Positions 8,007-18,104 of a stretch of 64,000 bases of DNA are shown here, one piece after another. Each line of letters starts with the position of its first letter. Position 1 is the stretch's first letter. Below the pieces are notes generated by a model. It had not been told where the DNA came from, did not search any database, and saw nothing but the letters and a program-made list of their open reading frames with translations. Both the position numbers and the translations under genes were made by a program. The DNA is from Variovorax sp. dw_308 (GTDB lineage: Bacteria; Pseudomonadota; Gammaproteobacteria; Burkholderiales; Burkholderiaceae_C): contig NZ_JAATOM010000008.1 in assembly GCF_019207085.1 (NCBI RefSeq), positions 1-64,000 of the forward strand. The letters are read 5' to 3'.

Positions 8007-9980
8007 ATGCTAATTTCCGTCATTACGCCATCCTTCAACAGTAGTGATTTCATTGAGCGCGCCATAAAAAGCGTCATGGAACAGGATTACCCTCATTGGG
8101 AGCACATCATCATCGATGGTGCCTCAAACGATGGCACGTTGGAGGTTTTGAACAAATACCCCCACCTTTCCTGGATTTCGGAGTCTGACAACGGACAGGC
8201 GGATGCCATGAACAAGGGGTTCACCCGCTCCAAAGGCGAAATTGTCGTTTACTTGAATGCAGACGACTATTTTTTTGCCGGCGCTTTTTCCGCCATCATT
8301 GCAAAATTCAAGGAGGGAGTAGATTTTGTAGTCGGCAATATTTTAATAAAAAGCGAACGCATGGGGGTAGAATTCCTAAACACTCCGCGCATCACTTTGG
8401 AAGGCATGCTTCGACATTGGGAGCCGAACTCATTTTGCCATAATCCCGTCGGCTATTTTTATCGCAGAGAGGTGCAGAAATCCTGCCCTTTCAATTCGAA
8501 TAATTATGCCACGATGGATCTTGAGTTCTTGCTGGATGCCGCAGCCCTTTATTCGTTCAGCAAAGTGGAGTACACGCTCGGATGCTTCATGGACGGTTTA
8601 AAAACAAAAACCCATCAGACGCAGACTCAGCATAATTACTGGCAGCCAGCGACTTTTCCCTACCTCGACAGGCATATCGCACATATGCCGCAAAACGCAC
8701 GCGAACAGTATTTGGCGGAAAGGCGAGCCGGTTATGCTGCAAAGCAGGCAGAGTCAAACTTCAGAAATCGACAAGAAGGAATCGTCCTGCCGCAGCCTTC
8801 TGAAAGAGCAAGCATCAGTGTCATTATTCCTGCTTTCAATTGCCAGGATTACATTGGTCGAGCGATTGATTCGGTATTAAAACAGCATTATTCTCGGCTT
8901 GAAATCCTGGTCGTCGATGATGCCTCCCCTGACGACGTGGGCCGCTTGGTCCAGCAACGGTATGGCCACGACTCCCGGGTGAAGGTGCTCCGACACAGCG
9001 AGAATAAAAAACTGGGCGCCGCACGCAACACAGGATTGAAAAATGCGCTTGGGGATTATGTATTTTTCCTCGATGCCGATGACTGGCTTGCGCCCGGAGG
9101 ACTACGGGCGCTGCTGGCGCTTGCAGAGCAATACAGCGCGGATATCGCTGCCTGCGGCGTTCAGAAGGCTTATTCAAATGGCGCGACGGAACTCTATCAT
9201 GCATTTTCCTTTGCCTGCCGAGGCGGAAGGGAAGCCTTGTGGTATCTTGCCGATTATTACATCGGCACGATCGTCTGGAACAAACTGTATCGAAGACAGT
9301 TTTTGACAGAAAACAAGTTGCTTTTCATCGAAGATTACTATCACGAAGATGTCATCTTCTCGATGCGGGCAACTGCGCTATGTAAGAACTACATATCGAC
9401 CGATGAAATCGGCATTAATTATTTCCACAACGAAAAGTCGATCACGCGCTCCACTCCCGCCGCATTGCATCTAGCATCCTATTTGCGTATATGGCCTGAT
9501 ATTGACAAATTTTCCGACGAATTTGGACTGAAAGGCGACGAGGATGGCAGTTCCCTCACACGGGAACTCTTTCACAAGCACGCTTCTTTCGATATGGCGC
9601 CAAAATTGAGGCGCTATCTTGATGCAACCCCGAAAAACAACCGTCTCGATCATATTCAGAATGCGTCCGCCAGAGTTTTTCCCATGCACAAGGAAATGGC
9701 GGGAGATATCCTCGAATGCATTTTTTCCCAGATTCTCAAAAAAGAGAATGATTTCATCAGTCTTGAGAAAAAATTCATGGAGGTCGAAGAAAAATTGAAC
9801 AACGCACTCTCCAAGAATGCCGCCATTTTCAGTGAATTGACAAAAATAAAATCTCTCGCAACGAGTCTCACGAAATCACGAGCCATTAACGCAATCTCTT
9901 TCATCTCCCCCCGAGCTCAAAAAAATGCTCTTGAAATACTAAAAGATTTAGAGATCTTGAGTTACAAGTTTCATGACTAG
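8007..9980 (+). CDS. Tandem GT2 glycosyltransferase (two GT-A domains)
   Basis: This 657-residue protein has two GT2 domains. The first (about 1-220) starts ISVITPSFNSSDFIERAI with an NADDYF metal-binding triad, of the WcaE-like type. The second (about 270-480) starts ISVIIPAFNCQDYIGRAIDS and has FLDADDWL. A charged, possibly coiled C-terminus follows (about 575-625). Two catalytic domains suggest addition of two successive sugars, or one domain used for binding. The gene is clearly AT-richer than its neighbours (many AAA/AAT/ATT codons), a sign of recent transfer. No good Shine-Dalgarno precedes the ATG at 8007. Confidence 0.85.
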   Translation: MLISVITPSFNSSDFIERAIKSVMEQDYPHWEHIIIDGASNDGTLEVLNKYPHLSWISESDNGQADAMNKGFTRSKGEIVVYLNADDYFFAGAFSAIIAKFKEGVDFVVGNILIKSERMGVEFLNTPRITLEGMLRHWEPNSFCHNPVGYFYRREVQKSCPFNSNNYATMDLEFLLDAAALYSFSKVEYTLGCFMDGLKTKTHQTQTQHNYWQPATFPYLDRHIAHMPQNAREQYLAERRAGYAAKQAESNFRNRQEGIVLPQPSERASISVIIPAFNCQDYIGRAIDSVLKQHYSRLEILVVDDASPDDVGRLVQQRYGHDSRVKVLRHSENKKLGAARNTGLKNALGDYVFFLDADDWLAPGGLRALLALAEQYSADIAACGVQKAYSNGATELYHAFSFACRGGREALWYLADYYIGTIVWNKLYRRQFLTENKLLFIEDYYHEDVIFSMRATALCKNYISTDEIGINYFHNEKSITRSTPAALHLASYLRIWPDIDKFSDEFGLKGDEDGSSLTRELFHKHASFDMAPKLRRYLDATPKNNRLDHIQNASARVFPMHKEMAGDILECIFSQILKKENDFISLEKKFMEVEEKLNNALSKNAAIFSELTKIKSLATSLTKSRAINAISFISPRAQKNALEILKDLEILSYKFHD

Positions 9981-10024
9981 AACTTGAGTCCAAGGCGAGA
10001 CCATTGAACCGGAGATCCATCGGA

Positions 10025-11029
10025 ATGCTACCTATTGAACAGCGTCTGCAGCACATCAGGGACCTTGCCAGACTAGGCGTGGTGACCTATGACTTCGAAT
10101 CGATTCTCGAGCGGCACTACCGCCGCTGGGTCTTGCCCGGAGCAACAGTCATCGATATAGGTGCACACGCGGGTCGCCACCTGATTCCCCTTCTGGAATG
10201 CATCGGACCCAACGGTACAGCCATCGGCTTTGAGCCAATTCCCAGTGTCTTCGAGAACCTAAGGGAGAAGCTCAAGGGCAGCGGAGCGATCCTGGTCAAT
10301 GCCGCCCTCAGCGACGCCCCCGCCGGCACAGCTGATTTCGTATTCGCGCAAGGTGCTCCAGAAGAAAGCGGCCTTCGGCAGCGGATTTACCAAGTGCCGG
10401 AAACGGTCTTGACGGCGACGACCATCCAAGTCCGCGTCGAGTCTCTTGACAACTTTGCACGCGACCTCAGTCGTCTGGACTACGTGAAGATCGATATCGA
10501 GGGAGGCGAAATCGGGTGCTTGACCGGGGCACGCGAAACCATCGCTCGCTTCAGGCCAGTCATATCTGTGGAATATGGTTCCCCTGCATACAGCGTCTAT
10601 GGGCACACCAAGCAGACCCTGTTCGATCTCGCACGGTCGTATGGTTATGTCCTGTACGACATCTTCCTTAATTGCCTAGAGACACTGGAAGATTGGCTTG
10701 CCGCATGCGACACGACGTGCTGGGATTACCTAATGGTCCCCGTCGAGCGAAAGGGAGAGTTCGACACTCGCATGCTTCAACCAGCACCGCGCCTAGAGGC
10801 GCTCATTGAGCAGAACCTAGCAATGGAGCAAAAAGCCGCAACAGAACTGCGAGCGAAAGTTGCTGAACTACAGGCTCGGACAGCTTTCTTGGAAGAGCGG
10901 GACGCACGAGCCGCCGAGTTGGAGAAGCACAACGCCGCGCTTCTGCGCTCGAGGTCGTGGAGGATTACAGCCCCTCTGCGGGCAATCTCACGTATCGCCA
11001 AGCGACGGGGATCCCCCAGAGGCCCTTAG
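10025..11029 (+). CDS. FkbM-family methyltransferase with coiled coil and SWR tail
   Basis: This class I SAM methyltransferase has motif I at residues 42-50 (VIDIGAHAG), the acidic end of beta-2 at about 68-70 (GFEP) and the FkbM-type LDYVKIDIEGGE block at 151-162. From about 255 to 305 it becomes a charged coiled coil, ending in SWRITAPLRA (311-320) and a basic tail. FkbM enzymes O-methylate sugars or other hydroxyls; the acceptor here is unknown. I prefer ATG at 10025, which has GGAG 10 bases upstream, over the in-frame TTG at 10004. It is the first of several proteins here with this tail. Confidence 0.8.
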   Translation: MLPIEQRLQHIRDLARLGVVTYDFESILERHYRRWVLPGATVIDIGAHAGRHLIPLLECIGPNGTAIGFEPIPSVFENLREKLKGSGAILVNAALSDAPAGTADFVFAQGAPEESGLRQRIYQVPETVLTATTIQVRVESLDNFARDLSRLDYVKIDIEGGEIGCLTGARETIARFRPVISVEYGSPAYSVYGHTKQTLFDLARSYGYVLYDIFLNCLETLEDWLAACDTTCWDYLMVPVERKGEFDTRMLQPAPRLEALIEQNLAMEQKAATELRAKVAELQARTAFLEERDARAAELEKHNAALLRSRSWRITAPLRAISRIAKRRGSPRGP

Positions 11030-11143
11030 ACCACTGGCGATCATTGGTACAGGGGAGAGCATCGTCGAACCGAATGAAAGGGTGGAATATAAGGGTGGAA
11101 CAAAGAAATATCTCTCCCCGCCCTCCTCTGTAGAATCCGCTCT

Positions 11144-11821
11144 ATGTGGGTCCCGCCTGCCAGCGCCATTGTCACTGGGCTCGATCATATCTCGGAAGAA
11201 ATAATCAGCGGAGAGTACAATTTACGTGTCATGCGCGCTGATGCCCTGAGGCTCACCAATATATTCGAACCGAATCAATTTGATGTTGTATATGGTCTAT
11301 CCGTCATAGAACATATACCAACTCCAAAAGTTTTCCTTGATCAAGTCTATTCCGTGCTCAAACCCGGGGGACTAGCGTATTTTGAGGGTGATCCAATTTG
11401 GTCCTCTCCCAAAGGTCATCATTTGTGGGTAGCCACTTGGGGCGGGCCTTATAAAAACAGGACTTCAGCCAATTATTTGTTCAGCAAATGGGCAGGTGCG
11501 GCATCAACAAATCCGCTTCCTGATTGGTCCCACCTCCTTATGACCCCTGATCAGATGAAGGAATATTTGGCGGAAAAATCAATACCGACCAAGGATATCG
11601 ACTGCATCATCGACTGGGTCTTTCACTCCAACGAAGTGAACAGAATCGATATGACAAAAATTGCCAAAGCCTATACCAACTCCGGACTGATAGTGCTTGA
11701 GGCAAATTCTGTCAGGGTTGACGTCCCCGACACTACATTGGCAGAGCTGAGGAGACGATATCGGGATGGCATTGACTATGGCATTAACGGAGTAACCTAC
11801 GTCTTGGCCAAACCCGCATAG
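11144..11821 (+). pseudogene. SAM methyltransferase lacking its N-terminal motif I
   Basis: The 225-residue frame reads GLDHISEEI, then FDVVYGLSVIEHIPTP and VLKPGGLAYFEG, which are motifs II to post-III of a Methyltransf_11 enzyme. The glycine-rich SAM loop (motif I, usually D-x-G-C-G-x-G) that should precede it is absent, and the ATG at 11144 lies where mid-domain sequence begins. The preceding 110 bases show no continuation. It is therefore most likely a 5'-truncated remnant. AT-rich base use again suggests foreign origin. If expressed it would not be expected to bind SAM. Confidence 0.6.
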
Positions 11822-11855
11822 CTGCCAACGATTCACCTTTTTCATTAAAGGAACA

Positions 11856-13233
11856 ATGACCTCCTACGCCAATACAAACGACTATCAGCGCCTCTACTCG
11901 CTAGCCTATTTGGCCAAAGCTGCCGGCGCAAGCAGCCTAACACCGAACTCTTTTTCAAAGGCGATACTCGCCTTTTGTGCCGCCAGAGGCGTGCGCCATG
12001 GTGGATGGCAGTGGCAGCGGTGCATTGGCCGTGTTGTTGCGTGGCGCCGGCATCCATGTGATCACATGCGACTTCGAACCGGTGAGTGACGATGGGATCC
12101 ACTTCGATCTCTCGGGATCGTCGGAAGAGGCTGCCAAGGTTTTTCATGCAGTCCAGCTCCAAACGGAGGGTGAGCCGTGGCTGGTCACCTGCCTCGACGT
12201 TCTCGAGCACATGGACATCGAGGACGTCTATGCGGCAACCAGGAATCTTCGAACGGTATGCCGCGACAAGGGACTTCTGATCGCATCGATCTCGACGAGG
12301 CCCAGCAGCGCAGACAACAAGTTTCACGCGACCATCCTGCCCAAGCCAACATGGCTGGAGATTCTCAGGACAGTCGGCTTTGCTGTTGACGAGGAAAGCA
12401 TTTTCGACAGCGCCCGAGCCGTGAGACGGGAGTTCCCGGATGTCGACGGCCTCAAGCTCCTTTCGTACTGGGCCAAGTGCGACCTTTTCCGCGACATCGG
12501 CCACGGGGAGCCTCACTATGTTCTGCTTTCTGCCACCGACGTGGAAACGGATGCCGAGTATGCCCGGCGCGAGCATGTGGAATCACTGCTCGACATCAGG
12601 TACAGAAGGGCCAAGCGGGAGCAATTCGACGTGGCGTTCGGTGCAGTTATCGATCTCAGCGGCCCGATGCCAAGGATCGGGCTGAATATTCAGGCCACCC
12701 AGGAATTCAACCTCTATCATCCTTTGCTGGATGTATTGCCGCGCAAGGCGGTCGTGGTGCTGGTTCGGGTTCCTGTCTTCGACTTCGATCCGGACGCGCT
12801 CGCGCTGATGCGAGGATTCTTTGCACGGTGCGGTGTGCAGGCTATCTTCCACGGGCAGTGCCACCAGATCAGCTGGCAAGAACTCGGGTTGAAGTTGCTG
12901 TTGACGGGGGTTGAGTCAAACGTCAACAAATGGCACGTGTTGGGGCGTCAAGTCATCGAGGCGGCAAAGCTCCACGGCGTTCACACGATCCAGATGCAAC
13001 ACGGCATCCGGATCGTGCAATTTCCGCATCGGCTGATCGACTTCGGTTCGGAGAGATCTGGGCATGGAGCAACTTCTACGAACGACATAGAGCGGGCAAG
13101 CCTGGCGGATGCGCCCAAAAACGATGTCCTGCTGCATCCGGCAAGCCCTCATTGGGACTGCAGACCAATAGCGTCAGGGCCGCCACTCGTTGCCGCTTTG
13201 AGTTCGTTGTGCGAGAACCTCCCACAGAGTTAG
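11856..13233 (+). pseudogene. Methyltransferase plus capsule-type transferase fusion, frameshifted twice
   Basis: A good Shine-Dalgarno (AAAGGA) precedes ATG at 11856, and the frame reads NDYQRLYSLAYLAKAAG up to CAARGV. A one-base shift near 11985 moves it to MVDGSGSGALAVLLRGAG and CDFEP, a SAM-binding core. LVTCLDVLEHMD and later HTIQMQHGIRIVQFPHRL follow; the latter resembles GT-B-like capsule/CDP-glycerol transferase segments. Near 13050 the frame shifts again: EIWAWSNFYERH continues in a different frame. Both breaks lie inside otherwise conserved-looking sequence, so this is probably a pseudogene, though sequencing error is possible. Confidence 0.65.
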
Positions 13234-13260
13234 AGTTTCTTGCACAAGATCCGAAAATTG

Positions 13261-15144
13261 ATGTCAATTGCTATGCCCGCTCCAATATCCACATCTATCC
13301 CGGCCCAGAAATTCGTTTCATATGCCCAGAACTATGAGGACGTCATGCTGCGGCGCGCCCTTCGGCATGTGGAGCGGGGCTTCTACATCGATGTGGGTGC
13401 GCAGTCACCCGAGTCCGATTCGGTCACGAAGACCTTCAGCCTGGATGGTTGGCGGGGGATCAACATCGAACCCCATCCCGTCTACTTCGAGCAACTCGTC
13501 CGGTTGCGGCCCGACGACATCAATCTAAATGTCGCACTCGGGGAGCGCCCGGGCTCCCTGACGATGAATCTCATCGAGGACACGGGGTTGTCGACGGCGG
13601 ACGACGAGATCGCCGCCCGACACGCCGCTGCTGGCTACGCCGTCAAAGCGCACGAGGTACGCATGCAGACCTTGGAGCAGGTGTGGCAGCGGCATGTGCC
13701 GGATGGGCAGGCGGTGCACTTCCTCAAGGTCGATGTCGAAGGTTTCGAGCAGTTCGTCCTCGCTGGCAACGATTGGCAGCGCCATCGTCCCTGGATCGTT
13801 CTGGTGGAGGCCACGCTCCCGAATTCGCAAATAGAGAACCACGAAGAATGGGAGCCTGTCCTGACCAGCGCTGGCTATCGGTACGTCTACGCCGATGGCC
13901 TCAATCGCTTCTACGTCGCCGAGGAGCGCGCCGAACTCGTCTCCGCTTTCAGATATCCGCCGAACGTATTTGATGGCTTCATCATGAGTTCCTTCGAACA
14001 CGTGCAACAGGACTGTTCTCGACTTGGGCTGGAATTGAACGCTGTCCGCGAGCACGCTTCCAACCTGCTGCAGCAAGTTCACGCGCTCAACGAGAGCCTG
14101 CAAGAGTCCCACCAGCGAATCCAACGCGCCGAATCGGACTTGGCTCTGGTACGCGAAAGGGAAATGGCGCTCCATGAGCGTTTGCGCGCCGAGCGGAGCG
14201 TGCTGCAATACGAAATCGCCCAGCGCGACGCCGCCATCCACTCGCTCCAGGATCGTTTGGACGCCGAGCGGAGCGTGCTGCAACACGAAATCGCCCAGCG
14301 CGACGCCGCCATCCACTCGCTCCAGGATCGTTTGGACGCCGAGCGGACAACGCTGCAGCACGAGATCGACAGGCGCGACCAATCACTGTTCCGGGCCGAG
14401 CAGCGCGCCCATCTTGTCGAGCAGCAGCGCGACGCTGTTCTTCAGTCCCCCTGGTGGCGAATGACCGGTCCGGGCAGAGCAGTGATGGGCGTTGCGCCGA
14501 AGTCTCTGCGCCGCCAGATTCGCCGATGGGCCAAGGCGGTCTGGTGGGCCGCAACGCCTTGGCGCATTCCGAGTCGGCTGCGCCTCGTTCGTGAGCGCCA
14601 AAGGGCGGCGGCGCAGGTGGAGGGGGGCGCGGTCGAGGCGCTCGAGTTGAATTTGTACCCGGACCGAACGCCCGGTCGGCCCCCCGTGCCGCCGATAGAG
14701 GCGCTGGAGCGCGACCTCACTGATCGAACACTCGCCGCGCGCTGGTGCATGTGCCTCTTGCGTTCGCAACCTGAAGTCCGCGCGAGGTTCCCGCGCGCGC
14801 TGTCCCAGCCGGAGGCGGATGGATTCATCGCCTGGGTGCAGGGAGAAGGAGGTGAGCGCTTCGGACTTTCGGTGTCTGCGCGTTCTCTGGTCGTGGGCGT
14901 GCTGGAAGATGACTTCGGCAGACGCGCGCGTCAGTACTATCTCGCTCGTCCGGACATGCGCGCACTTCATCCGAACGGACTCAACCCCGCTGGCCATGGG
15001 GTGCTGTATCGTTGGTTCTCGCAGTTTGGGTGCTCCGAAGGCAAATTGTCGGCGGAGGAGGTACTCTGGCTCTTCATGCAGGCGTCGGAGACTCCGGGAC
15101 AGGAGAGCCATGGCCAAGCCATGAGCGGGCGGTCGCTCGCATAG
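13261..15144 (+). CDS. FkbM methyltransferase with long repeated coiled coil and extra C-terminal domain
   Basis: The product is about 627 residues. The N-terminal FkbM methyltransferase (about 17-240) has FYIDVGAQSPESDSVT, GINIEPHP and HFLKVDVEGFEQ. A coiled coil follows at about 246-395 with an internal 25-residue repeat, then a variant tail PWWRMTGPGRA (397-407). About 200 C-terminal residues include a segment like those N-terminal to some EPS glycosyltransferases (YLARPDMRALHPNGLNPAG, then LYRWFSQFG). Starts are ambiguous (TTG 13240, ATG 13261 or 13273; no clear ribosome site). It may methylate the glycan while the coil sets geometry; that role is inferred only. Confidence 0.75.
   Translation: MSIAMPAPISTSIPAQKFVSYAQNYEDVMLRRALRHVERGFYIDVGAQSPESDSVTKTFSLDGWRGINIEPHPVYFEQLVRLRPDDINLNVALGERPGSLTMNLIEDTGLSTADDEIAARHAAAGYAVKAHEVRMQTLEQVWQRHVPDGQAVHFLKVDVEGFEQFVLAGNDWQRHRPWIVLVEATLPNSQIENHEEWEPVLTSAGYRYVYADGLNRFYVAEERAELVSAFRYPPNVFDGFIMSSFEHVQQDCSRLGLELNAVREHASNLLQQVHALNESLQESHQRIQRAESDLALVREREMALHERLRAERSVLQYEIAQRDAAIHSLQDRLDAERSVLQHEIAQRDAAIHSLQDRLDAERTTLQHEIDRRDQSLFRAEQRAHLVEQQRDAVLQSPWWRMTGPGRAVMGVAPKSLRRQIRRWAKAVWWAATPWRIPSRLRLVRERQRAAAQVEGGAVEALELNLYPDRTPGRPPVPPIEALERDLTDRTLAARWCMCLLRSQPEVRARFPRALSQPEADGFIAWVQGEGGERFGLSVSARSLVVGVLEDDFGRRARQYYLARPDMRALHPNGLNPAGHGVLYRWFSQFGCSEGKLSAEEVLWLFMQASETPGQESHGQAMSGRSLA
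14191..14400 (+). repeat. In-frame 75-bp tandem repeat coding for coiled coil
   Basis: Two nearly identical 75-base units (14191-14265 and 14266-14340) encode ERSVLQ(Y/H)EIAQRDAAIHS followed by LQDRLDA. A third, diverged unit starts at 14341. The 25-residue period preserves the frame, so unit number could change coil length without breaking the gene. Confidence 0.9.
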
Positions 15145-15162
15145 CTCGGTTCGCCTGTTCGT

Positions 15163-15871
15163 TTGGAAGCCGACCTTCACGGCGCGTGTACAGCAATCTC
15201 TTCGCGTTTGGAGGCCCCGCACCGGGAGCCTTTGCCGCCGAAGGCGTGGCCGATCGAGGTGACGTCACCTCAGGCGCTACCGATTCCTCCAGATGTGCCC
15301 TACGTGCTGAGCGTGGCGACACTGGAGATCCGCAAGAATCTGGATCAAGTCGTCCGCGCTCTGGTTTTGCACTTGGAGCAGAACTCTGACAGCGAAGTGC
15401 ATCTCGTGCTATCGGGCATGTTCGGCTGGAAGCTTGAACAATTGCGAAAGGCACTTGCGGGCGCCGAGCGCTGGCGCCACCGCATCGTTCGTGTTGACTG
15501 GCTTTGTTGAAGATGTCGATCTCTCCGCCCTTTACAGCGACGCGCTTTGCTTCGTGTGTCTGTCGCGTTTCGAAGGGTTCGGCCTTCCTCCGTTGGAGGC
15601 AATGGCTTGCGGCACCCCAGTCATTTGTACTGACAACTCTTCGTTGCCTGAAGTGGTGGGGCAGGCGGGGCTCCTGTTCGATGCCGATGACGTGCAGGGC
15701 GTCGCCAGCGCCGTGCAGCAAATCGCAGCATCTCCTGCGTTGCGGAAGGAGTTGGCCGAAGCTGGTCTGGAGCGGGCCGAGCTCTTCAGTTGGGAGCGAT
15801 GCGCGGAAATCATTACGGAAACGCTGATTGCGGAGCATGCCAATCGTTGCATTGCCCTCCGCCAATTCTGA
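15163..15871 (+). pseudogene. GT4 glycosyltransferase remnant with frameshift
   Basis: The first frame encodes PPDVPYVLSVATLEIRKNLD and FGWKLEQL, the beta-alpha units entering the GT-B donor domain. It stops at 15508. A shift near 15490 restores LTGFVEDVDLSALYSDA, then SRFEGFGLPPLEAMACGTPV and SLPEVVGQAGLLFD, the classic GT4 donor site, to a stop at 15869-15871. The acceptor-binding N-terminal domain is missing. It seems to be a decayed gene. Confidence 0.75.
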
Positions 15872-15937
15872 AGAATCCAAGAGGTATGGACTCAACGTAG
15901 GTGGTCGCGTTGTCTTGAAACGGAGGTGCTGGCGAGC

Positions 15938-16816
15938 CTATGCGCCTGCGCGCTCGCCAATCGAGGCCAACATAGCTTGGAGCGTATCGTCCAGGCTCGG
16001 CGCTACCAGGGGTTGATCATGCTGCTGTAGCAATCCAAGGAGTTTCCCCGGGTTGCCGCAGAGACGATGAACTTCATTTGGGCGAACAAAACTCGGGTCG
16101 ATTTGCACGTCGATTCGATGCCCCGAAAGTCGCTCAAGTCGAGCGATGATGTCGAGCAGGCGGTAGGTCTGGCCCGAGCAGACATTGTAGGCCTCTCCCG
16201 GCACACCCATCTCGAGCAACATCAAGTAGGTGTCGCATACGGTTCGGACGTCATTGAACTCGCGCTCGACATGCAGATTGCCAAGTGCAATGGAAGGCAA
16301 GCGCAAAGCGAAATGCTTGGCAAGCTTGGGTACAACGAACGCCTCATCCTGTCCCGGCCCCGTGTAGTTGAAGGGCCGCGAGATGACGATGTCGAGCTGC
16401 CCCATGTAGTTCCGTGCCATATGTTCCATGGCCAGCTTACTCATGGCGTAGTGATTCACTGGCGCTGGTGGCTGGGTCTCAACAATGGGCGACTGGGCGC
16501 AATTCCCGTAGATGTTTGCGCTACTGGCCAGCAGTACCTTGCCCGGCGGCGCAGGCGAGTTGACTAGCGCGTCCAGCAGGTTGGTGGTGCCAATGACGTT
16601 GACGGAATAGAAGGCCTCCTCGTGTGCGTGTCCGACAAAGGCGATCCCTGCAAGATGAACCACAAGGTTCGGCCCCACTTCCAGCACCTCACAGGACACG
16701 GCGTCCGCGTCCGTCAAGTCGGCGCGAAGCGGCACAACTTCATGACCTGCCGCTTCGGCACGTGTCCGAAACGCCCGGCCAGTGAAGCCATCTGCGCCTG
16801 TGAGCAATATTTTCAA
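15938..16816 (-). CDS. rmd: GDP-4-keto-6-deoxy-D-mannose reductase (GDP-D-rhamnose synthesis)
   Basis: Rmd reduces GDP-4-keto-6-deoxymannose, made by Gmd, to GDP-D-rhamnose. The extended-SDR signature is complete: Rossmann motif GADGFTG (7-13), catalytic Ser in LASSANIYGN (96-105) and Tyr123/Lys127 in NHYAMSK. I chose TTG at 16816, which overlaps the gmd stop by four bases (TTGA) and gives the expected KILLTGADGF start; the longer frame to 16870 overlaps gmd too far. Gmd and Rmd are thus translationally coupled. A decayed paralogue lies at 7257-7994. RmlD-like or Fcl-like activity is less likely because a separate Fcl is present. Confidence 0.85.
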   Translation of the reverse strand: MKILLTGADGFTGRAFRTRAEAAGHEVVPLRADLTDADAVSCEVLEVGPNLVVHLAGIAFVGHAHEEAFYSVNVIGTTNLLDALVNSPAPPGKVLLASSANIYGNCAQSPIVETQPPAPVNHYAMSKLAMEHMARNYMGQLDIVISRPFNYTGPGQDEAFVVPKLAKHFALRLPSIALGNLHVEREFNDVRTVCDTYLMLLEMGVPGEAYNVCSGQTYRLLDIIARLERLSGHRIDVQIDPSFVRPNEVHRLCGNPGKLLGLLQQHDQPLVAPSLDDTLQAMLASIGERAGA

Positions 16817-17853
16817 AACGAGAATCCGATTCGGTTGCGACGCAGGTCGGCCTCGACCATCATCTGGCACAACTGTTCGAGGGTCGTGCTAGGTTCCCAG
16901 CTCAGCTTGTCTTTTGCTTTTGCCGGGCTGCCAATGAGCAGTTCGACCTCGGCGGGACGATAGAACTTCGGATTGATGCGCATCACCGTCTTGCCGGTTC
17001 CCATATCGATGGCCGTTTCCCCTTCGCCATCGCCCTGGAAAGCTACGTCGATGTCCGCACCCTTGAAGGCCATGGCGACGAAGTCGCGCACGGTCTCGGT
17101 TCGGTTGGTGGCCAGCACGAAAGTGTCGGGCTCGTCGGCCTGCAGCATGCGCCACATGCCCTCGACATACTCCTTGGCAAAGCCCCAGTCACGCTTCGCA
17201 TCGAGGTTGCCCAGTTCCAGCACGTCGAGCTTGCCAAGCTTGATCTTGGCTACGCTGTCGGTGATCTTGCGCGTGACGAATTCACGACCCCGTAGCGGAC
17301 TCTCATGATTGAACAAGATGCCGCTGCAGCCAAAGATGTCATAGCTCTCACGGTAGTTCACAGTGATCCAATGCGCGTACAACTTGGCGACGCCATAGGG
17401 GCTACGGGGGTAGAAGGGCGTGTCCTCGGTCTGCGGAATGGCCTGCACCTTGCCGAACATCTCGGACGTACTTGCCTGGTAGAAGCGGATCTTGGGGTTG
17501 ATCAGTCGAATGGCTTCCAGCAGATTAAGCGCGCCGATCGCAGTGATCTGGGCCGTCGTAGTGGGCTGATCGAAGCTCACGCCAACAAAACTCTGCGCGG
17601 CCAGGTTGTAGACCTCGTCAGGTTCAGCGACCTTGATCAGGTTCACGGAACTGCCCAAGTCTGTCAGGTCGTATTCCACCAAGTGCAGGTCGGCGTGGTT
17701 CTGGATGCCCAACTCCTCCATGCGCCAGAAATTGACTGAACTGGTCCGGCGATAGGTGCCATACACCACATAGCCCTTGCTCAGCAGCAGCTCCGCCAAG
17801 TAAGCGCCGTCCTGCCCAGTGATGCCCGTAACCACCGCTCTTTTCTTGCTCAT
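16813..17853 (-). CDS. gmd: GDP-mannose 4,6-dehydratase
   Basis: Gmd converts GDP-D-mannose to GDP-4-keto-6-deoxy-D-mannose, the branch point for GDP-D-rhamnose and GDP-L-fucose. The 346-residue protein has TGITGQDGAYLAE (9-21), STSEMFG (128-134) and the catalytic Tyr153/Lys157 (SPYGVAK). It also has HESPLRGREFVTRK and KRDWGFAKEYVEGMW, both characteristic of Gmd. Start at 17853 (MSKKRAVVTG) has GAGAGG upstream. It forms an operon with rmd and is divergent from fcl across about 250 bases that should hold both promoters. GDP-mannose comes from manC further right. Confidence 0.97.
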   Translation of the reverse strand: MSKKRAVVTGITGQDGAYLAELLLSKGYVVYGTYRRTSSVNFWRMEELGIQNHADLHLVEYDLTDLGSSVNLIKVAEPDEVYNLAAQSFVGVSFDQPTTTAQITAIGALNLLEAIRLINPKIRFYQASTSEMFGKVQAIPQTEDTPFYPRSPYGVAKLYAHWITVNYRESYDIFGCSGILFNHESPLRGREFVTRKITDSVAKIKLGKLDVLELGNLDAKRDWGFAKEYVEGMWRMLQADEPDTFVLATNRTETVRDFVAMAFKGADIDVAFQGDGEGETAIDMGTGKTVMRINPKFYRPAEVELLIGSPAKAKDKLSWEPSTTLEQLCQMMVEADLRRNRIGFSF

Positions 17854-18104
17854 TTGAACCTCTCGTTGATTTGTCACCTAGCGCGGAGTGGCCGCGCTTT
17901 CAGGGCAGTCCGGCATTTTGCCAGTCCCGAGGAGAGGAGGCCTTGACCTACGCTGATTGCGGGCTCGTTGCTCCGGGGGGTCACTAGAATTAACCTTCGT
18001 CAAAGACGTCCAACGGATTCGGGGCTCGCGACCTTCGCGTCAATGGGGGGCGATGCGGTGCACCCCGCAATGCCGATTCGCTGGAAGCATCTTGAAAGTA
18101 GAGA

